Shown piece after piece: positions 1-9,168 of a DNA stretch of 37,896 nucleotides (its first letter is position 1; the number at the start of each line of letters is the position of its first letter). Made by a program: the position numbers and the translations under genes. Below the pieces are notes generated by a model. That model worked only from the letters and a program-made list of their open reading frames with translations, did no database searches and had not been told where the DNA came from. Origin of the DNA: Sulfuricurvum sp. (GTDB taxonomy: Bacteria; Campylobacterota; Campylobacteria; Campylobacterales; Sulfurimonadaceae); NCBI RefSeq assembly GCF_028688295.1, contig NZ_JAQTYM010000018.1:1-37896 (forward strand). The letters run 5' to 3'.

Positions 1-1
1 C

Positions 2-1453
2 CAAAACGGTATGGCGATTGCCGGTGACTATATGTCAGCGGCATCATTTTTGGGTATTTCTGCTCTCGTTTATGCGAAAGGGTATGATGGTTTGATCTAC
101 TCAATCGGGTTCTTGGTCGGTTGGCCGATCATCTTGTTTATGGTGGCTGAACAGCTCCGTAACCTCGGTAAATATACGTTTGCAGACGTTGCATCGTACC
201 GTTTACGTCAAACACCTATCCGTACATTGGCGGCGTTTGGTTCGATCTTGACGGTTGTATTGTATTTGATCGCTCAAATGGTTGGGGCGGGAAAATTGAT
301 CCAACTTCTTTTCGGTCTTGATTATGAGATCGCGGTTATCCTTGTCGGTGTACTCATGATCCTCTACGTAACGTTCGGGGGAATGCTCGCAACAACATGG
401 GTTCAAATCATCAAAGCGTTCTTGCTCCTCTCAGGTGCGACATTTATGGCGATTGCGGTTATGGCTCATTATGACTTTAACTTTGAAACCTTGTTTGCGA
501 CTGCGGTACAAATGAAAGAGACAACCTCTATTATGGCTCCGGGTGGTTTGGTCAGTGATCCGATCTCTGCGATCTCTTTGGGAATAGCGTTGATGTTCGG
601 TACGGCAGGTCTTCCGCATATCCTTATGCGCTTTTTCACCGTTAGCGATGCAAAAGAGGCACGTAAATCGGTTTTCTATGCGACAGGTTTTATCGGGTAT
701 TTCTATATCTTGACGTTTATCATCGGTTTCGGTGCAATCGTTATGGTTTTCCAAAACCCACAATATCTTGACCTTGCGAAACAAGCGGTTGACGGCGGTG
801 CTCCGATCCTCGGCGGCGACAATATGGCGGCAATTCACCTTTCTCACGCAGTGGGCGGCGATTTCTTCCTCGGATTTATCTCAGCTGTTGCATTCGCAAC
901 GATCCTTGCGGTTGTTTCGGGTCTTACATTGGCCGGTGCATCTGCGATTTCACACGATTTGTATGCAAGTGTTATCCGTAAAGGGAAAGCGGATGGAATG
1001 ATGGAGATGAAAGTTTCTAAAGTCTCAACCGTTATTTTGGGTATCGTAGCAATCTATCTCGGTATTGCATTTGAAGATCAAAATATCGCGTTCATGGTTG
1101 GTTTGGCATTTGCTATTGCAGCATCTGCGAACTTCCCGATTTTGTTCCTCTCTATGTATTGGTCTAAACTCACCACTCGCGGTGCATTGCTCGGTGGATC
1201 ACTGGGACTATTGACAGCGGCTGTTCTTGTGGTACTTGGGCCAACCGTTTGGGTGGATGTATTGAAAAATGCGGAAGCAATTTTCCCTTACAAATATCCG
1301 GCTCTTTTCTCTGTGAGTGCAGCGTTTATCGGAATCTGGTTCTTCTCGATTACCGACAAATCTGATAATGCGGCAAAAGAGAAAGAGGCATACGAAGCAC
1401 AATTTATCCGAAGTCAAACGGGTATCGGTGCTGAGGGTGCGGTGGAGCATTAA
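2..1453 (+). CDS. actP: Cation/acetate symporter ActP-like (SSS family), 5'-truncated by the window edge
   Basis: This is an integral inner-membrane sodium:solute symporter, probably importing acetate or a related short carboxylate. The reading frame is open from the first bases, so the true start lies upstream. About 483 codons are present against roughly 550 in full ActP, so about the first two transmembrane helices are missing. The visible N-terminus carries the family stretch [13 protein letters not shown] followed by many hydrophobic helices and a polar C-terminal tail. Acetate as substrate is inferred mainly from acs lying three genes downstream on the same strand. The next gene starts 3 bp after the stop, so co-transcription is likely. 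Other SSS substrates such as propionate or pyruvate cannot be excluded. Confidence 0.88.
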   Translation, partial: QNGMAIAGDYMSAASFLGISALVYAKGYDGLIYSIGFLVGWPIILFMVAEQLRNLGKYTFADVASYRLRQTPIRTLAAFGSILTVVLYLIAQMVGAGKLIQLLFGLDYEIAVILVGVLMILYVTFGGMLATTWVQIIKAFLLLSGATFMAIAVMAHYDFNFETLFATAVQMKETTSIMAPGGLVSDPISAISLGIALMFGTAGLPHILMRFFTVSDAKEARKSVFYATGFIGYFYILTFIIGFGAIVMVFQNPQYLDLAKQAVDGGAPILGGDNMAAIHLSHAVGGDFFLGFISAVAFATILAVVSGLTLAGASAISHDLYASVIRKGKADGMMEMKVSKVSTVILGIVAIYLGIAFEDQNIAFMVGLAFAIAASANFPILFLSMYWSKLTTRGALLGGSLGLLTAAVLVVLGPTVWVDVLKNAEAIFPYKYPALFSVSAAFIGIWFFSITDKSDNAAKEKEAYEAQFIRSQTGIGAEGAVEH

Positions 1454-1456
1454 CCT

Positions 1457-3280
1457 ATGAGTCTGTTTGACCAAAAAGCACTATTGATGTCAATTCACCC
1501 TTTCGACCTGCTGGGCGAGAGGATGATTGAAAAATTGATGACCCAGATGGACATCGCCTATTATCCGAAGGAGACGGTACTTATCGCTCCTCGGGTGAGG
1601 GCGGAATCACTCTACATCATTATCAAAGGCATTGTCAACGAAACCATCGAGGGTGAACTCCAAAATGTGTATGGGGAGCGCGACAGCTTTGACGCGAACT
1701 CTCTTATATACGGAAATACCCAAAGCACCTTTAGTGTTGCCGAAGATCTCATCTGCTATGAACTTCCCAAAGAATCTTTCCTCAACCTTCTCCAAGATGT
1801 CGAACCTTTTCAAAACTATTTTATGCAAGACTTTATCACCAAACACCAAAACCTAAAAGAGCGTCAGCACCAAAATGAGTTGACCCCTTTTATGGTCTCC
1901 CGTGTCGATGAAATCTATCTTCATACACCGTGTTTTGTTGAGGCGCATACCCCGATTCGTGAAGCTCTACGGAAAATGGCGGATCAAAATGCGAATGTTA
2001 TTTTGGTCAAAAAAGGTGAAGAGATCGGTATCGTAACCGATACCAATCTGCGTGAGAAGTTACTACTTAGTGACAAAAGCCGAAACGATCCGATTCACGA
2101 GATCGCGACATACGGGTTGATAACCATTGAGCGGAGCGACTTTCTATTTAATGCATTATTACTCTTTACGAAATATGGTGTTAAACGTTTGATTGTTATC
2201 GAAAATGATCAAATCGTTGGGATACTAGAACAACTTGATTTACTAAGCCATTTTGCAAATCATACCCATCTGATTGCCGCATCGATTGATCGAGCGGTGA
2301 GTATTGATGAACTTCAAAATGCACAGCGATCACTTACCCACCTTATCCGTTCCTTAACTTCAAAAGGGGTAAGGGTTCGTTATGTTTCTAAACTCGTCAG
2401 TGAACTCAATGCGAAGGTGTATCGTAAGGTTTTTGAGATGGTTGTCCCGCAAGCGTTGCAAACTAAATGCGCGTTGATTGTGATGGGTTCTGAGGGAAGA
2501 GGTGAACAGATTCTGCGCACCGATCAGGATAACGCTTTGATTATTCACGATGGTGAAGATGAAGGGGTATTTGAACCGTACATGATGCAGTTAAATGGTT
2601 ATCTTTTACAGTTAGGATTCCCAAAATGCAGTGGCAATGTGATGGTATCTAACCCGTACTGGCGCCGCAGTGTCGGTGGGTATAAAAATCTCATTAGTGA
2701 TTGGATCGACACCTTTAACGAAGAAGCGTTGATGGGGTTGTCAATTTTTCTGGATGCGCAGTGTGTTGCCGGGGATGAAACACTTTTAGATGAGTGTCAA
2801 AATTATTTGTTTGAGCATTTTGAAGGTCGAAGTGATATTTTGGCACATTTGGCGAAAGTGGCTTTGGCTTTTGAAACGCCTCTAAGTTTGATTGGCAGTT
2901 TTGTTTTGGGAAGAGCTGAACATGTTAGTGAATTTGACATTAAAAAAGGGGGAATTTTTGCAATTGTTCATGGTGTCCGTATTTTAGCACTTGAACATAA
3001 AATTTCCGTTACAAATACGACTGAACGGATAAAAGAACTCAACAATTTGGGACTCTTCGACCGCGCCTTTGCCAATGAGCTCATAGAAGCGTATGACACA
3101 TTACTCAGTATCCGTTTGCATTTCATTCTCGCGCAAAAGCAAGGAAGTGATGAACAAAATTACGTGAATCCGAAATTGCTAAGTAAAGCAGAAAAAGACT
3201 TACTAAAAGATGCGTTTAAAATTGTAAATACGTTCAAAAAGTTTCTCACGTACCATTTTCATTTAGGAATGGTAGTGTGA
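1457..3280 (+). CDS. cNMP-binding / CBS pair / DUF294 putative nucleotidyltransferase
   Basis: This is a cytoplasmic regulatory protein of 607 aa with three modules. Residues about 20-130 resemble a cyclic-nucleotide-binding fold. Residues about 160-275 form a CBS pair, with half-sites around GIVTDTNL and VGILEQLDLL. From about residue 300 there is a DUF294 (GlnD-like) nucleotidyltransferase, with MGSEGRGEQ then TDQDNALI at about 341-359 carrying the G-S and D-x-D type metal and nucleotide motif, followed by a helical DUF294_C region. The target is unknown. Its place between the symporter and acs, next to a DnaQ-like exonuclease, is an arrangement I recall from other proteobacteria and suggests control of acetate metabolism. 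The stop shares its A with the next ATG, implying translational coupling. Confidence 0.85.
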   Translation: MSLFDQKALLMSIHPFDLLGERMIEKLMTQMDIAYYPKETVLIAPRVRAESLYIIIKGIVNETIEGELQNVYGERDSFDANSLIYGNTQSTFSVAEDLICYELPKESFLNLLQDVEPFQNYFMQDFITKHQNLKERQHQNELTPFMVSRVDEIYLHTPCFVEAHTPIREALRKMADQNANVILVKKGEEIGIVTDTNLREKLLLSDKSRNDPIHEIATYGLITIERSDFLFNALLLFTKYGVKRLIVIENDQIVGILEQLDLLSHFANHTHLIAASIDRAVSIDELQNAQRSLTHLIRSLTSKGVRVRYVSKLVSELNAKVYRKVFEMVVPQALQTKCALIVMGSEGRGEQILRTDQDNALIIHDGEDEGVFEPYMMQLNGYLLQLGFPKCSGNVMVSNPYWRRSVGGYKNLISDWIDTFNEEALMGLSIFLDAQCVAGDETLLDECQNYLFEHFEGRSDILAHLAKVALAFETPLSLIGSFVLGRAEHVSEFDIKKGGIFAIVHGVRILALEHKISVTNTTERIKELNNLGLFDRAFANELIEAYDTLLSIRLHFILAQKQGSDEQNYVNPKLLSKAEKDLLKDAFKIVNTFKKFLTYHFHLGMVV

Positions 3281-3894
3281 TGTTTGAGTCCATCAAACGT
3301 GCATGGAATCGTCGTGGTTTAAATGATGAGAACTTTGCATGGATGTTTGAACCCTATTTAGGGGATGAAGTGGTGGTATTTGATACTGAAACGACAGGGC
3401 TGAATACTAAAAAAGATGCTGTTCTTAGCATTGGTGCTGTGAAGGTTAAAGGAGACCGTATTTTGACCTCTGAGAGTTTTGAGATATTCTTAAAACCTTC
3501 TCGTGAAATCAGCAGTGAAAGTATTAAAATTCACCACATCCGCCCGTGTGATTTGGAACATGCTTATGAGCCGTTAGAAGGGGCAAAAAAGTTTCTTGAA
3601 TTTATTGGAAATCGTCCCTTGGTTGGGTATTATTTAGAGTTTGATATGGCGATGATGAATCGTCTCATTAAGCCATGGCTTGGGTGTGAACTCCCCCATA
3701 AACAGATTGAGATTTCAGGGCTTTATTTTGATAAAAAAATTGCTTTGATTCCCCAAGGAAACATTGATTTACGCTTTGATACAATCCTCCGAGATTTAAA
3801 CATCCCGAGGATGGGACAGCACAATGCGTTGAATGACGCGATTATGACCGCAATGGTCTATATTAAATTAAAAAATACGACAAAATTAAACTAA
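3280..3894 (+). CDS. DnaQ-like 3'-5' exonuclease (DEDDh family)
   Basis: This is a 204-aa exonuclease of the RNase T / DNA polymerase III epsilon superfamily. The DEDDh catalytic set is visible: VVFDTETTGL (D35 and E37), an Asp in GYYLEFDMAMM (about 125), and HNALNDA (H181 and D186). I use the ATG at 3280, whose A is the last base of the preceding TGA; an in-frame GTG one codon upstream is less likely. It is not the replicative epsilon subunit by context, because it sits in an acetate-use cassette behind a DUF294 protein. A role in nucleotide or RNA turnover is possible but unknown. Family assignment is firm and the biological role is not. Confidence 0.87.
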   Translation: MFESIKRAWNRRGLNDENFAWMFEPYLGDEVVVFDTETTGLNTKKDAVLSIGAVKVKGDRILTSESFEIFLKPSREISSESIKIHHIRPCDLEHAYEPLEGAKKFLEFIGNRPLVGYYLEFDMAMMNRLIKPWLGCELPHKQIEISGLYFDKKIALIPQGNIDLRFDTILRDLNIPRMGQHNALNDAIMTAMVYIKLKNTTKLN

Positions 3895-3912
3895 ACACAA
3901 GGAGCCTTACCT

Positions 3913-5871
3913 ATGAGTGATATCGTAAAACCAACTTTTCAACCGAACCGCGAGTTCGCTAAGCAAGCGAGAATCAAAAATATGTGTGAGTACCATGATC
4001 TTCAAACATGGGCAAATGAGGACTATGAAGGTTTTTGGGGCAGTTTTGCGAATGAGAAAATTGACTGGTTTCAACCCTACACTCAAGTGCTCGATGAGAG
4101 TAATGCACCGTTTTACAAATGGTTCGTGAATGGGAAATTGAACGTTGCCCACCAATGTATCGACCGTCACCTAAGCTCACGCAAAAACAAAGCGGCGATC
4201 ATTTTCGAAGGGGATCGCGGTGACAAACAAATCATTACGTACCTTGAACTCTATTACAACGTCAATAAATTTGCAAACCTTTTGAAAAACGAATTTCATG
4301 TCAAAAAAGGTGACCGTGTCGTCATCTATATGCCGATGATCCCTGAAGCGGCATACGCGATGCTCGCATGTGCTCGTATCGGTGCGATCCACTCGATCGT
4401 TTTCGGTGGATTCTCGTCTGAAGCGTTGAAAGATCGTATCGAAGATGCCGAGGCAAAAGTGGTCATCACCGCTGATGGAGCATTTCGTAAAGACAAACCA
4501 TACATGCTCAAACCGGTCGTTGACCAAGCGATCGATGAAAAATCTCCGGTTGAGAAAGTCCTCGTCGTCGAGCGTAATAATGAAGACATCACTTGGGTAG
4601 CGGGACGCGACTATTCGTACAACGAACTGATCAAATACCAATCAAGCATTTGTGAAGCGGAAGTAATGGATGCTGAAGATCCTCTTTTCCTCCTCTACAC
4701 CTCAGGCTCTACCGGAAAACCAAAAGGGGTTCAACACAACTCTGCAGGTTATATCCTTTGGGCACAAATGACGATGGAATGGGTATTTGATGTCAAAGAA
4801 AATGACACCTACTGGTGTACGGCAGACGTCGGCTGGATTACCGGACATACCTATATCGTTTACGGTCCTCTAGCAATGGGTGCGACTACTGTTATGTTCG
4901 AAGGGGTTCCGACCTATCCGGATGCAGGACGTCCGTGGAAAATGGTCGAAGAGTACAAAATCAACCAATTCTACACCGCTCCGACCGCAATCCGCGTATT
5001 ACACAAAATGGGTGAAGATGAGCCGGCAAAATATGACTTGTCCTCTCTCAAAGTCCTTGGAACCGTCGGTGAGCCGATCGATCCTCCGGCATGGAAATGG
5101 TACTATGAGGCAGTCGGCGGAAGCAAATGTGCGATCGTTGATACTTACTGGCAAACGGAAACGGGAGGACATATCGTCTCTCCATTGCCGGGTGCAACGC
5201 CGATCAAACCTGCATGTGCGACATTCCCGCTTCCGGGTATCATCGCTGAAATCCTTGATCCTCAAACGGGTATCAAAGTCGAAGCAGGTGAGCCAGGTTA
5301 TATGTGTGTAACCCGTCCTTGGCCATCAATGATTCGTGGAATCTGGGGCGATCCTGAGCGTTTCGTGAAATCGTATTTCGGTGATGTTAAAAAAGACGGT
5401 CAGCCGGTATACTTCACGGGTGACGGCGCAATCTACGACGAAGAGGGATACATCACCATCACAGGACGTACCGATGACGTTATCAACGTCTCAGGTCACC
5501 GTATGGGAACCGCCGAAGTGGAAGCGGCATGTAAAAAACACCCGAACGTCGCCGAAGTAGCCGTTGTCGGTAAACCGCACGACATCAAAGGTGAGGGAAT
5601 CTTCGCCTACATCGTTCTCAAAAGCGAAGACACCGTCGGCGAAGAGATGGAGATGGTCAAAGAGATCAACAAAGTGATTATGAAAGAGATCGGTAACATC
5701 GCTATTTGTGATGATATCGTTTTTGTACCGGGCTTGCCGAAAACCCGTTCAGGTAAAATCATGCGCCGCATCCTCCGCTCTATCGCGAAAGGCGAAGCGA
5801 TCACTCAGGATATCTCGACTCTCGAAGATCCAAGTATCGTTGCAACGATCGAAGCAAAAGTAAAAGGGTAA
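3913..5871 (+). CDS. acs: Acetyl-CoA synthetase (AMP-forming)
   Basis: Acs activates acetate with ATP and CoA to acetyl-CoA through acetyl-AMP, in the cytoplasm. The protein is 652 aa, the usual length. The adenylate-forming P-loop [11 protein letters not shown] lies at about 262-272, the TYWQTETGG motif in the middle, and the hinge and C-terminal motif [13 protein letters not shown] at about 518-530. [11 protein letters not shown] near residue 613 contains the conserved lysine that is acetylated by Pat-type enzymes in other bacteria. An AAGGAG ribosome binding site sits 9 bp before the ATG. It is 18 bp downstream of the exonuclease gene and followed by a hairpin terminator at 5890, so it probably ends the actP-DUF294-exonuclease-acs unit. 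Confidence 0.97.
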   Translation: MSDIVKPTFQPNREFAKQARIKNMCEYHDLQTWANEDYEGFWGSFANEKIDWFQPYTQVLDESNAPFYKWFVNGKLNVAHQCIDRHLSSRKNKAAIIFEGDRGDKQIITYLELYYNVNKFANLLKNEFHVKKGDRVVIYMPMIPEAAYAMLACARIGAIHSIVFGGFSSEALKDRIEDAEAKVVITADGAFRKDKPYMLKPVVDQAIDEKSPVEKVLVVERNNEDITWVAGRDYSYNELIKYQSSICEAEVMDAEDPLFLLYTSGSTGKPKGVQHNSAGYILWAQMTMEWVFDVKENDTYWCTADVGWITGHTYIVYGPLAMGATTVMFEGVPTYPDAGRPWKMVEEYKINQFYTAPTAIRVLHKMGEDEPAKYDLSSLKVLGTVGEPIDPPAWKWYYEAVGGSKCAIVDTYWQTETGGHIVSPLPGATPIKPACATFPLPGIIAEILDPQTGIKVEAGEPGYMCVTRPWPSMIRGIWGDPERFVKSYFGDVKKDGQPVYFTGDGAIYDEEGYITITGRTDDVINVSGHRMGTAEVEAACKKHPNVAEVAVVGKPHDIKGEGIFAYIVLKSEDTVGEEMEMVKEINKVIMKEIGNIAICDDIVFVPGLPKTRSGKIMRRILRSIAKGEAITQDISTLEDPSIVATIEAKVKG

Positions 5872-5889
5872 GTTAACCCTATTTTCCAC

Positions 5890-5926
5890 TTCCCGCTTTG
5901 GCGGGAATTTCTTCTTCTTTTTTCTT
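5890..5926 (+). terminator. Intrinsic terminator after acs
   Basis: A 7-bp stem with arms TTCCCGC and GCGGGAA and loop TTTG is followed by a T-rich tract (TTTCTTCTTCTTTTTTCTT). It lies about 20 bp after the acs stop and before the next promoter. Confidence 0.8.
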
Positions 5927-5933
5927 AAAATCG

Positions 5934-5942
5934 TGTTACAAT
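5934..5942 (+). promoter_or_regulatory. Probable extended -10 promoter of the Na/Pi transporter gene
   Basis: TGT followed by TACAAT matches an extended -10 (TGN then TAtAAT with one mismatch). It lies 33 bp before the chosen ATG and directly after the acs terminator. No clear -35 box is visible. Confidence 0.5.
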
Positions 5943-5974
5943 CAATCATTAATAATTCAAATGAAATAAGGATA

Positions 5975-7735
5975 ATGGTGTATAAAAAAATAATTTATCC
6001 ACTCTTTTTGATGGGTGTTGGAGCCCTTTTATTTTCGAATGGTGAATCGAAAGTGATTATTGCAGGGATTGCGATCTTTTTAATCGGAATGCTTTTTATG
6101 GACGAGGGATTCAAGCTCTTCAGTGGAGGGGTACTTGAAAAAATTTTGGAAAAGAGTACCAATACTCTGCCAAAAGCGATTGGAACGGGTTTTGTAGTAA
6201 CATCGGTTGTTCAAAGTTCTTCGCTTATTACTGTTATTGTTATCTCCTTTTTAAGTGCAGGTTTGATGAGTCTCTCGAGTGCAATAGGGGTCGTTTTCGG
6301 TGCGAATATCGGAACTACTGCAACAGCATGGATTGTTTCTGCTTTTGGGATGAAGATTGATATTGCTACGTTTGCGATGCCGATGTTGATTTTTGGGGTT
6401 ATATTACGATTTAACTCTCAAAAAAGCTATCAGGGATTTGGGAATATTTTGGTTGGTCTTGGGTTTATCTTTTTGGGCATTGATTACATGAAAGATGGAT
6501 TTGACGGATTGAAAGAGGGGATTAATTTAGCGCAATATGCAATGAGCGGTTATTTAGGAGCTGTGTTATTTGTCCTTATAGGGATTGTAGCAACTATTAT
6601 TATCCAATCGAGTAGTGCGACGGTAGCGTTGATCATTACGGCATTGGCAGCTGGTCAGATTGGGTATTTAAATGCACTTGAACTTGCTATTGGGGCTAAT
6701 ATCGGTACGACGATTACTGCCATTATTGCAGCAATGGCCTCTAACCCGAACGGAAAACGTTTGGCGGTTGCCCATCTTATCTTTAATGTTATTACAGGTG
6801 CCGTAGCATTCATTTTACTGTATCAACTAGCGCATTTGGTAGATATTTTAGCGGTTAATATCGGTATTGCCGAAAACGACTACGCAATGAAACTATCGTT
6901 ATTCCATACGATTTTCAATATTATGGGTGTTCTCATCGTTGCCCCTTTCACATTTAAACTAGTTACCTATTTAGAAGGGCTATTCAAAAAAGAGGAAGAT
7001 GTCATTGATAGGGCACAATATCTTGATGATGTTGTTGTAATGATCCCGGATGCAGCGGTTGCTGCACTGCGTAAAGAGGTTGTTCATCTGTATGATAATG
7101 CGACGGAAGGATTCGCTCATGCTCTGTCTCTTCATCGGCATGCATTTTATGGTAAAGAGAACATTCAAGAGGTGGTAAAAGCTTCTACAGAACAAATTGA
7201 TACGAATATTGATCAGTTGTATGATCGAAAAATCAAAGCGCTTTATGGTGATATTATCCATTTTACGGTGATGGCAGAACAATCTTTTTTTGATACCGAA
7301 ACGCAAACCAAAGCCTATAAGTTCAAAAACGCTTCACGTAATATTGTTGAAGCCCTAAAAGCGGTGAAAGAAATACAAAAAAATATTGCTAAGTATGCTA
7401 ATTCAGAGAACAAATATCTTTTGGAAGAGTACAATTTTATCCGTTCCGAAATTGCTAAAACACTTGATACGATCTATCTACTTCAAAGTAATGGAGATGA
7501 TTTAGAAGTGGTTTCAAAGCTTGAAGTACTAAAAGACGATATCAAGCATCTTGATTTAATCAACAATGGTAGAATCGATAATTTGATTCGTGAGAATAAA
7601 ATTGATACTAATATGGCGACCTCTATTATAAATGACAGTGCTTTTGCGTATGATATTATCAAACGTCTTATTCGTGTCGCTACAGTTTTATGGATCACTG
7701 ATAATACCTTACAAGAAATGGGAGAAAAACTATGA
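5975..7735 (+). CDS. Na+/phosphate cotransporter with PhoU-like C-terminus (NptA/YjbB type)
   Basis: This is an inner-membrane transporter of 586 aa of the Na/Pi-cotransporter II family. The two inverted family repeats are clear: QSSSLITV near residue 79 followed by GANIGTT, and QSSSATVA near residue 210 followed by GANIGTT. About eight to ten hydrophobic helices fill residues 1-350. The cytoplasmic part, about 370-586, is helical and PhoU-like. I place the start at ATG 5975 after TAAGGA; a GTG at 5933 would put the promoter-like TACAAT inside the gene. In related bacteria such proteins often export phosphate. The direction here is not decidable from sequence. The stop overlaps the next ATG (ATGA). 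Confidence 0.88.
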   Translation: MVYKKIIYPLFLMGVGALLFSNGESKVIIAGIAIFLIGMLFMDEGFKLFSGGVLEKILEKSTNTLPKAIGTGFVVTSVVQSSSLITVIVISFLSAGLMSLSSAIGVVFGANIGTTATAWIVSAFGMKIDIATFAMPMLIFGVILRFNSQKSYQGFGNILVGLGFIFLGIDYMKDGFDGLKEGINLAQYAMSGYLGAVLFVLIGIVATIIIQSSSATVALIITALAAGQIGYLNALELAIGANIGTTITAIIAAMASNPNGKRLAVAHLIFNVITGAVAFILLYQLAHLVDILAVNIGIAENDYAMKLSLFHTIFNIMGVLIVAPFTFKLVTYLEGLFKKEEDVIDRAQYLDDVVVMIPDAAVAALRKEVVHLYDNATEGFAHALSLHRHAFYGKENIQEVVKASTEQIDTNIDQLYDRKIKALYGDIIHFTVMAEQSFFDTETQTKAYKFKNASRNIVEALKAVKEIQKNIAKYANSENKYLLEEYNFIRSEIAKTLDTIYLLQSNGDDLEVVSKLEVLKDDIKHLDLINNGRIDNLIRENKIDTNMATSIINDSAFAYDIIKRLIRVATVLWITDNTLQEMGEKL

Positions 7736-7962
7736 AAATGAAAAGGTTAGTGAAAAAAATTACCGATTTTTTTGATCGAATCCAAAAAAAACAGAGTGAT
7801 AAATTAATTGAGCAGCAAGAGATGTTAAAGATAAAAATGGAGCAAAAAATCCTCTCTAAAAAAGAAAAGCTTGCAAATTGCACCGTGAAAAAAGAGCAAA
7901 AACAGCTCGAAAAAGAGATCAAGGTATTAGAGAAATTAGAGAGAAAATTAAACGAAGAGTAA
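7732..7962 (+). CDS. Small highly charged coiled-coil protein, function unknown
   Basis: This 76-aa protein is rich in Lys and Glu with heptad-like Leu/Ile spacing over most of its length (residues about 20-75), indicating a soluble coiled coil. There is no signal peptide or membrane segment. It starts at an ATGA overlap with the Na/Pi transporter, and the sequence GGGAGAAAA just upstream can serve as a ribosome binding site. The overlap suggests it is co-translated with the transporter and may act with its PhoU-like domain, but that is only inferred from position. I do not recognise a family. Confidence 0.65.
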   Translation: MKMKRLVKKITDFFDRIQKKQSDKLIEQQEMLKIKMEQKILSKKEKLANCTVKKEQKQLEKEIKVLEKLERKLNEE

Positions 7963-7988
7963 GATTTAAAAGAGTGATTCCTCTCTCC

Positions 7989-8016
7989 CGTCTTCCCCGA
8001 CTTGATCGGGAATCCA
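7989..8016 (-). repeat. Copy 1 of a 28-bp dispersed palindromic repeat
   Basis: Read on the minus strand this 28-mer differs at only five positions from the segment at 23460-23487 on the plus strand. Its core is an imperfect hairpin with arms TTCCCCGA and TCGGGAA. It lies between the small coiled-coil gene and the brnT promoter and may also act as a hairpin there. Such short intergenic palindromes resemble REP-type repeats. Confidence 0.6.
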
Positions 8017-8040
8017 TTTCCTAACTCATTTTATTTTTAA

Positions 8041-8058
8041 ATTTGGTATACTATTGGT
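8041..8058 (+). promoter_or_regulatory. Promoter and possible operator of the brnT-brnA pair
   Basis: A TATACT -10 box at 8047-8052 sits only 6 bp before the brnT ATG, so the transcript would start at or inside the start codon. Two direct copies of TTGGTAT lie at 8044-8050 and 8054-8060, four bases apart and spanning the -10 box. They could be where the antitoxin or the complex binds. No Shine-Dalgarno sequence precedes the ATG. Confidence 0.45.
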
Positions 8059-8331
8059 ATGAAATTTGAATATGATAGCAACAAAAGTGATGCGAATAAA
8101 GCAAAACATGGCATTGACTTCGATGAAGCTCAAGCATTATGGCATGATGAAAATTTGCTTGAAGCTCCTTTGAGTTTTTCCGAAGAAAAGCGTTTTATCT
8201 GTATTGGAAAAATCGGGAAAAAACACTGGTCTGCTGTCATCACGTATCGGTCAGAAATGATCCGAATTATTTCCGTGAGAAGATCACGAGATGTGGAGGT
8301 AGAATATTATGAAAACAGTTCAAGAGTTTGA
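8059..8331 (+). CDS. brnT: BrnT-family toxin (type II toxin-antitoxin)
   Basis: This 90-aa protein has the BrnT layout: an N-terminal FEYDSNKSDANKAKHGIDF (the family pattern F-x-W/Y-D-x-x-K-x-x-x-N-x-x-K-H-G-V/I-x-F), then a short beta-rich core, then IRIISVRRSRDVEVEYY near the C-terminus. BrnT proteins are RelE-like ribonucleases that block translation. The start is the ATG at 8059, although no ribosome binding site is seen. The next gene begins inside its 3' end, a 23-bp overlap typical of toxin-antitoxin pairs with the toxin first. The pair sits in a short accessory stretch. Confidence 0.82.
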   Translation: MKFEYDSNKSDANKAKHGIDFDEAQALWHDENLLEAPLSFSEEKRFICIGKIGKKHWSAVITYRSEMIRIISVRRSRDVEVEYYENSSRV

Positions 8332-8536
8332 TGAAGCATTTGACAACGGTGAGGATATATCCGAATTTGTCGATTGGTCTGCGGCACGCCGTCCTAATTT
8401 GGAGCAAAAACGGGTGAATCTCGATTTGCCTGTATGGATGATTGAGAGACTCGATTATGAGGCGAAACGGCTCGGAGTTGCTCGTCAAGCGATTATGAAG
8501 ATGTTTTTGGCACAACATTTGGAAAAAGCAGGATAA
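8309..8536 (+). CDS. brnA: BrnA-like antitoxin, ribbon-helix-helix type
   Basis: This 75-aa protein should bind and neutralise the BrnT toxin and repress the shared promoter. The C-terminal part, RVNLDLPVWMIERLDYEAKRLGVARQAIMKMFLAQHL, fits a ribbon-helix-helix DNA-binding fold: one beta strand then two helices, with LPVWMIERL resembling other CopG/BrnA antitoxins. The acidic N-terminal part contains EFDEAFDNGEDISEFVDW and probably contacts the toxin. GGAGGTAGA upstream of the ATG is a good ribosome binding site located inside brnT, so translation of the antitoxin may be much stronger than that of the toxin. Confidence 0.8.
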   Translation: MKTVQEFDEAFDNGEDISEFVDWSAARRPNLEQKRVNLDLPVWMIERLDYEAKRLGVARQAIMKMFLAQHLEKAG

Positions 8537-8563
8537 AGATATTCAAATATTCTTGAATATCTT
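8536..8563. repeat. Perfect 11-bp inverted repeat between brnA and the next ORF
   Basis: The arms AAGATATTCAA (8536-8546) and TTGAATATCTT (8553-8563) are exact reverse complements around a 6-nt loop. There is no T-tract after it, so it is more likely an operator or an RNA hairpin than an intrinsic terminator. It ends about 15 bp before the TTG start of the next gene. Confidence 0.7.
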
Positions 8564-8577
8564 AGTAGGAGTTTATA

Positions 8578-9099
8578 TTGAATAAAGAAGCTTTCGAAAT
8601 TGCACAAGCTGTACTTTTATCACTAGGTGGAGGTTCAGTTATTGTTTTCGCTTTATCAAATTTTTTAGGAAAAGTTTGGGCTGATCGTATTTTACGGAAT
8701 CAAAAAATTGAGCATGATCGAGAATTATCTGAATTTAAAAGTCATTTAGAATCTATGGCACAAAAAAACTCTTTTAATTATCAGCAAAAACTTGAACTTT
8801 ACAAGGTTATAACAATTCCATTAGTTGAAATATCTGTTCTTATCAAGAATGGTTTGAGTACAGAGCATATCAAAGAATTTGATCGACAAAGATTGCATCT
8901 GATAGCTCAATTGGCACTTTTTGCACCTCAAAATGTATTTGATGCTTTTAATGAGATGATTGATTACATTTATGATTCACTTGAAAATGATGATTATTCA
9001 TTTTCTATTTTTCGTGTTAAAGCATTAAACTTTTTGTCAGAAATACGTAAAGATATTGGAATATATAATGACAGCCTCTCTTATAAAGGACATAGATAA
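8578..9099 (+). CDS. Hypothetical membrane-anchored protein, AT-rich
   Basis: This 173-aa protein is not recognised. It has one N-terminal hydrophobic helix (about residues 8-33, including LLSLGGGSVIVFALSNFLG). A charged amphipathic region follows (about 38-75, rich in Lys, Glu and Gln), and the rest is mainly helical and soluble. The start is TTG at 8578, supported by TAGGAG 8-13 bp upstream; no better ATG exists nearby. Base composition is clearly more AT-rich than the neighbours, and it lies beside a toxin-antitoxin pair, which suggests horizontal acquisition. Similar small single-helix proteins occur in accessory and defence regions, but nothing here proves such a role. Confidence 0.6.
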   Translation: MNKEAFEIAQAVLLSLGGGSVIVFALSNFLGKVWADRILRNQKIEHDRELSEFKSHLESMAQKNSFNYQQKLELYKVITIPLVEISVLIKNGLSTEHIKEFDRQRLHLIAQLALFAPQNVFDAFNEMIDYIYDSLENDDYSFSIFRVKALNFLSEIRKDIGIYNDSLSYKGHR

Positions 9100-9168
9100 A
9101 ATATTTAGAAGATATATAAAAGTCCTAGAATGACATAGTTCCAAATCTATCCGATTACGTAAGAAATT

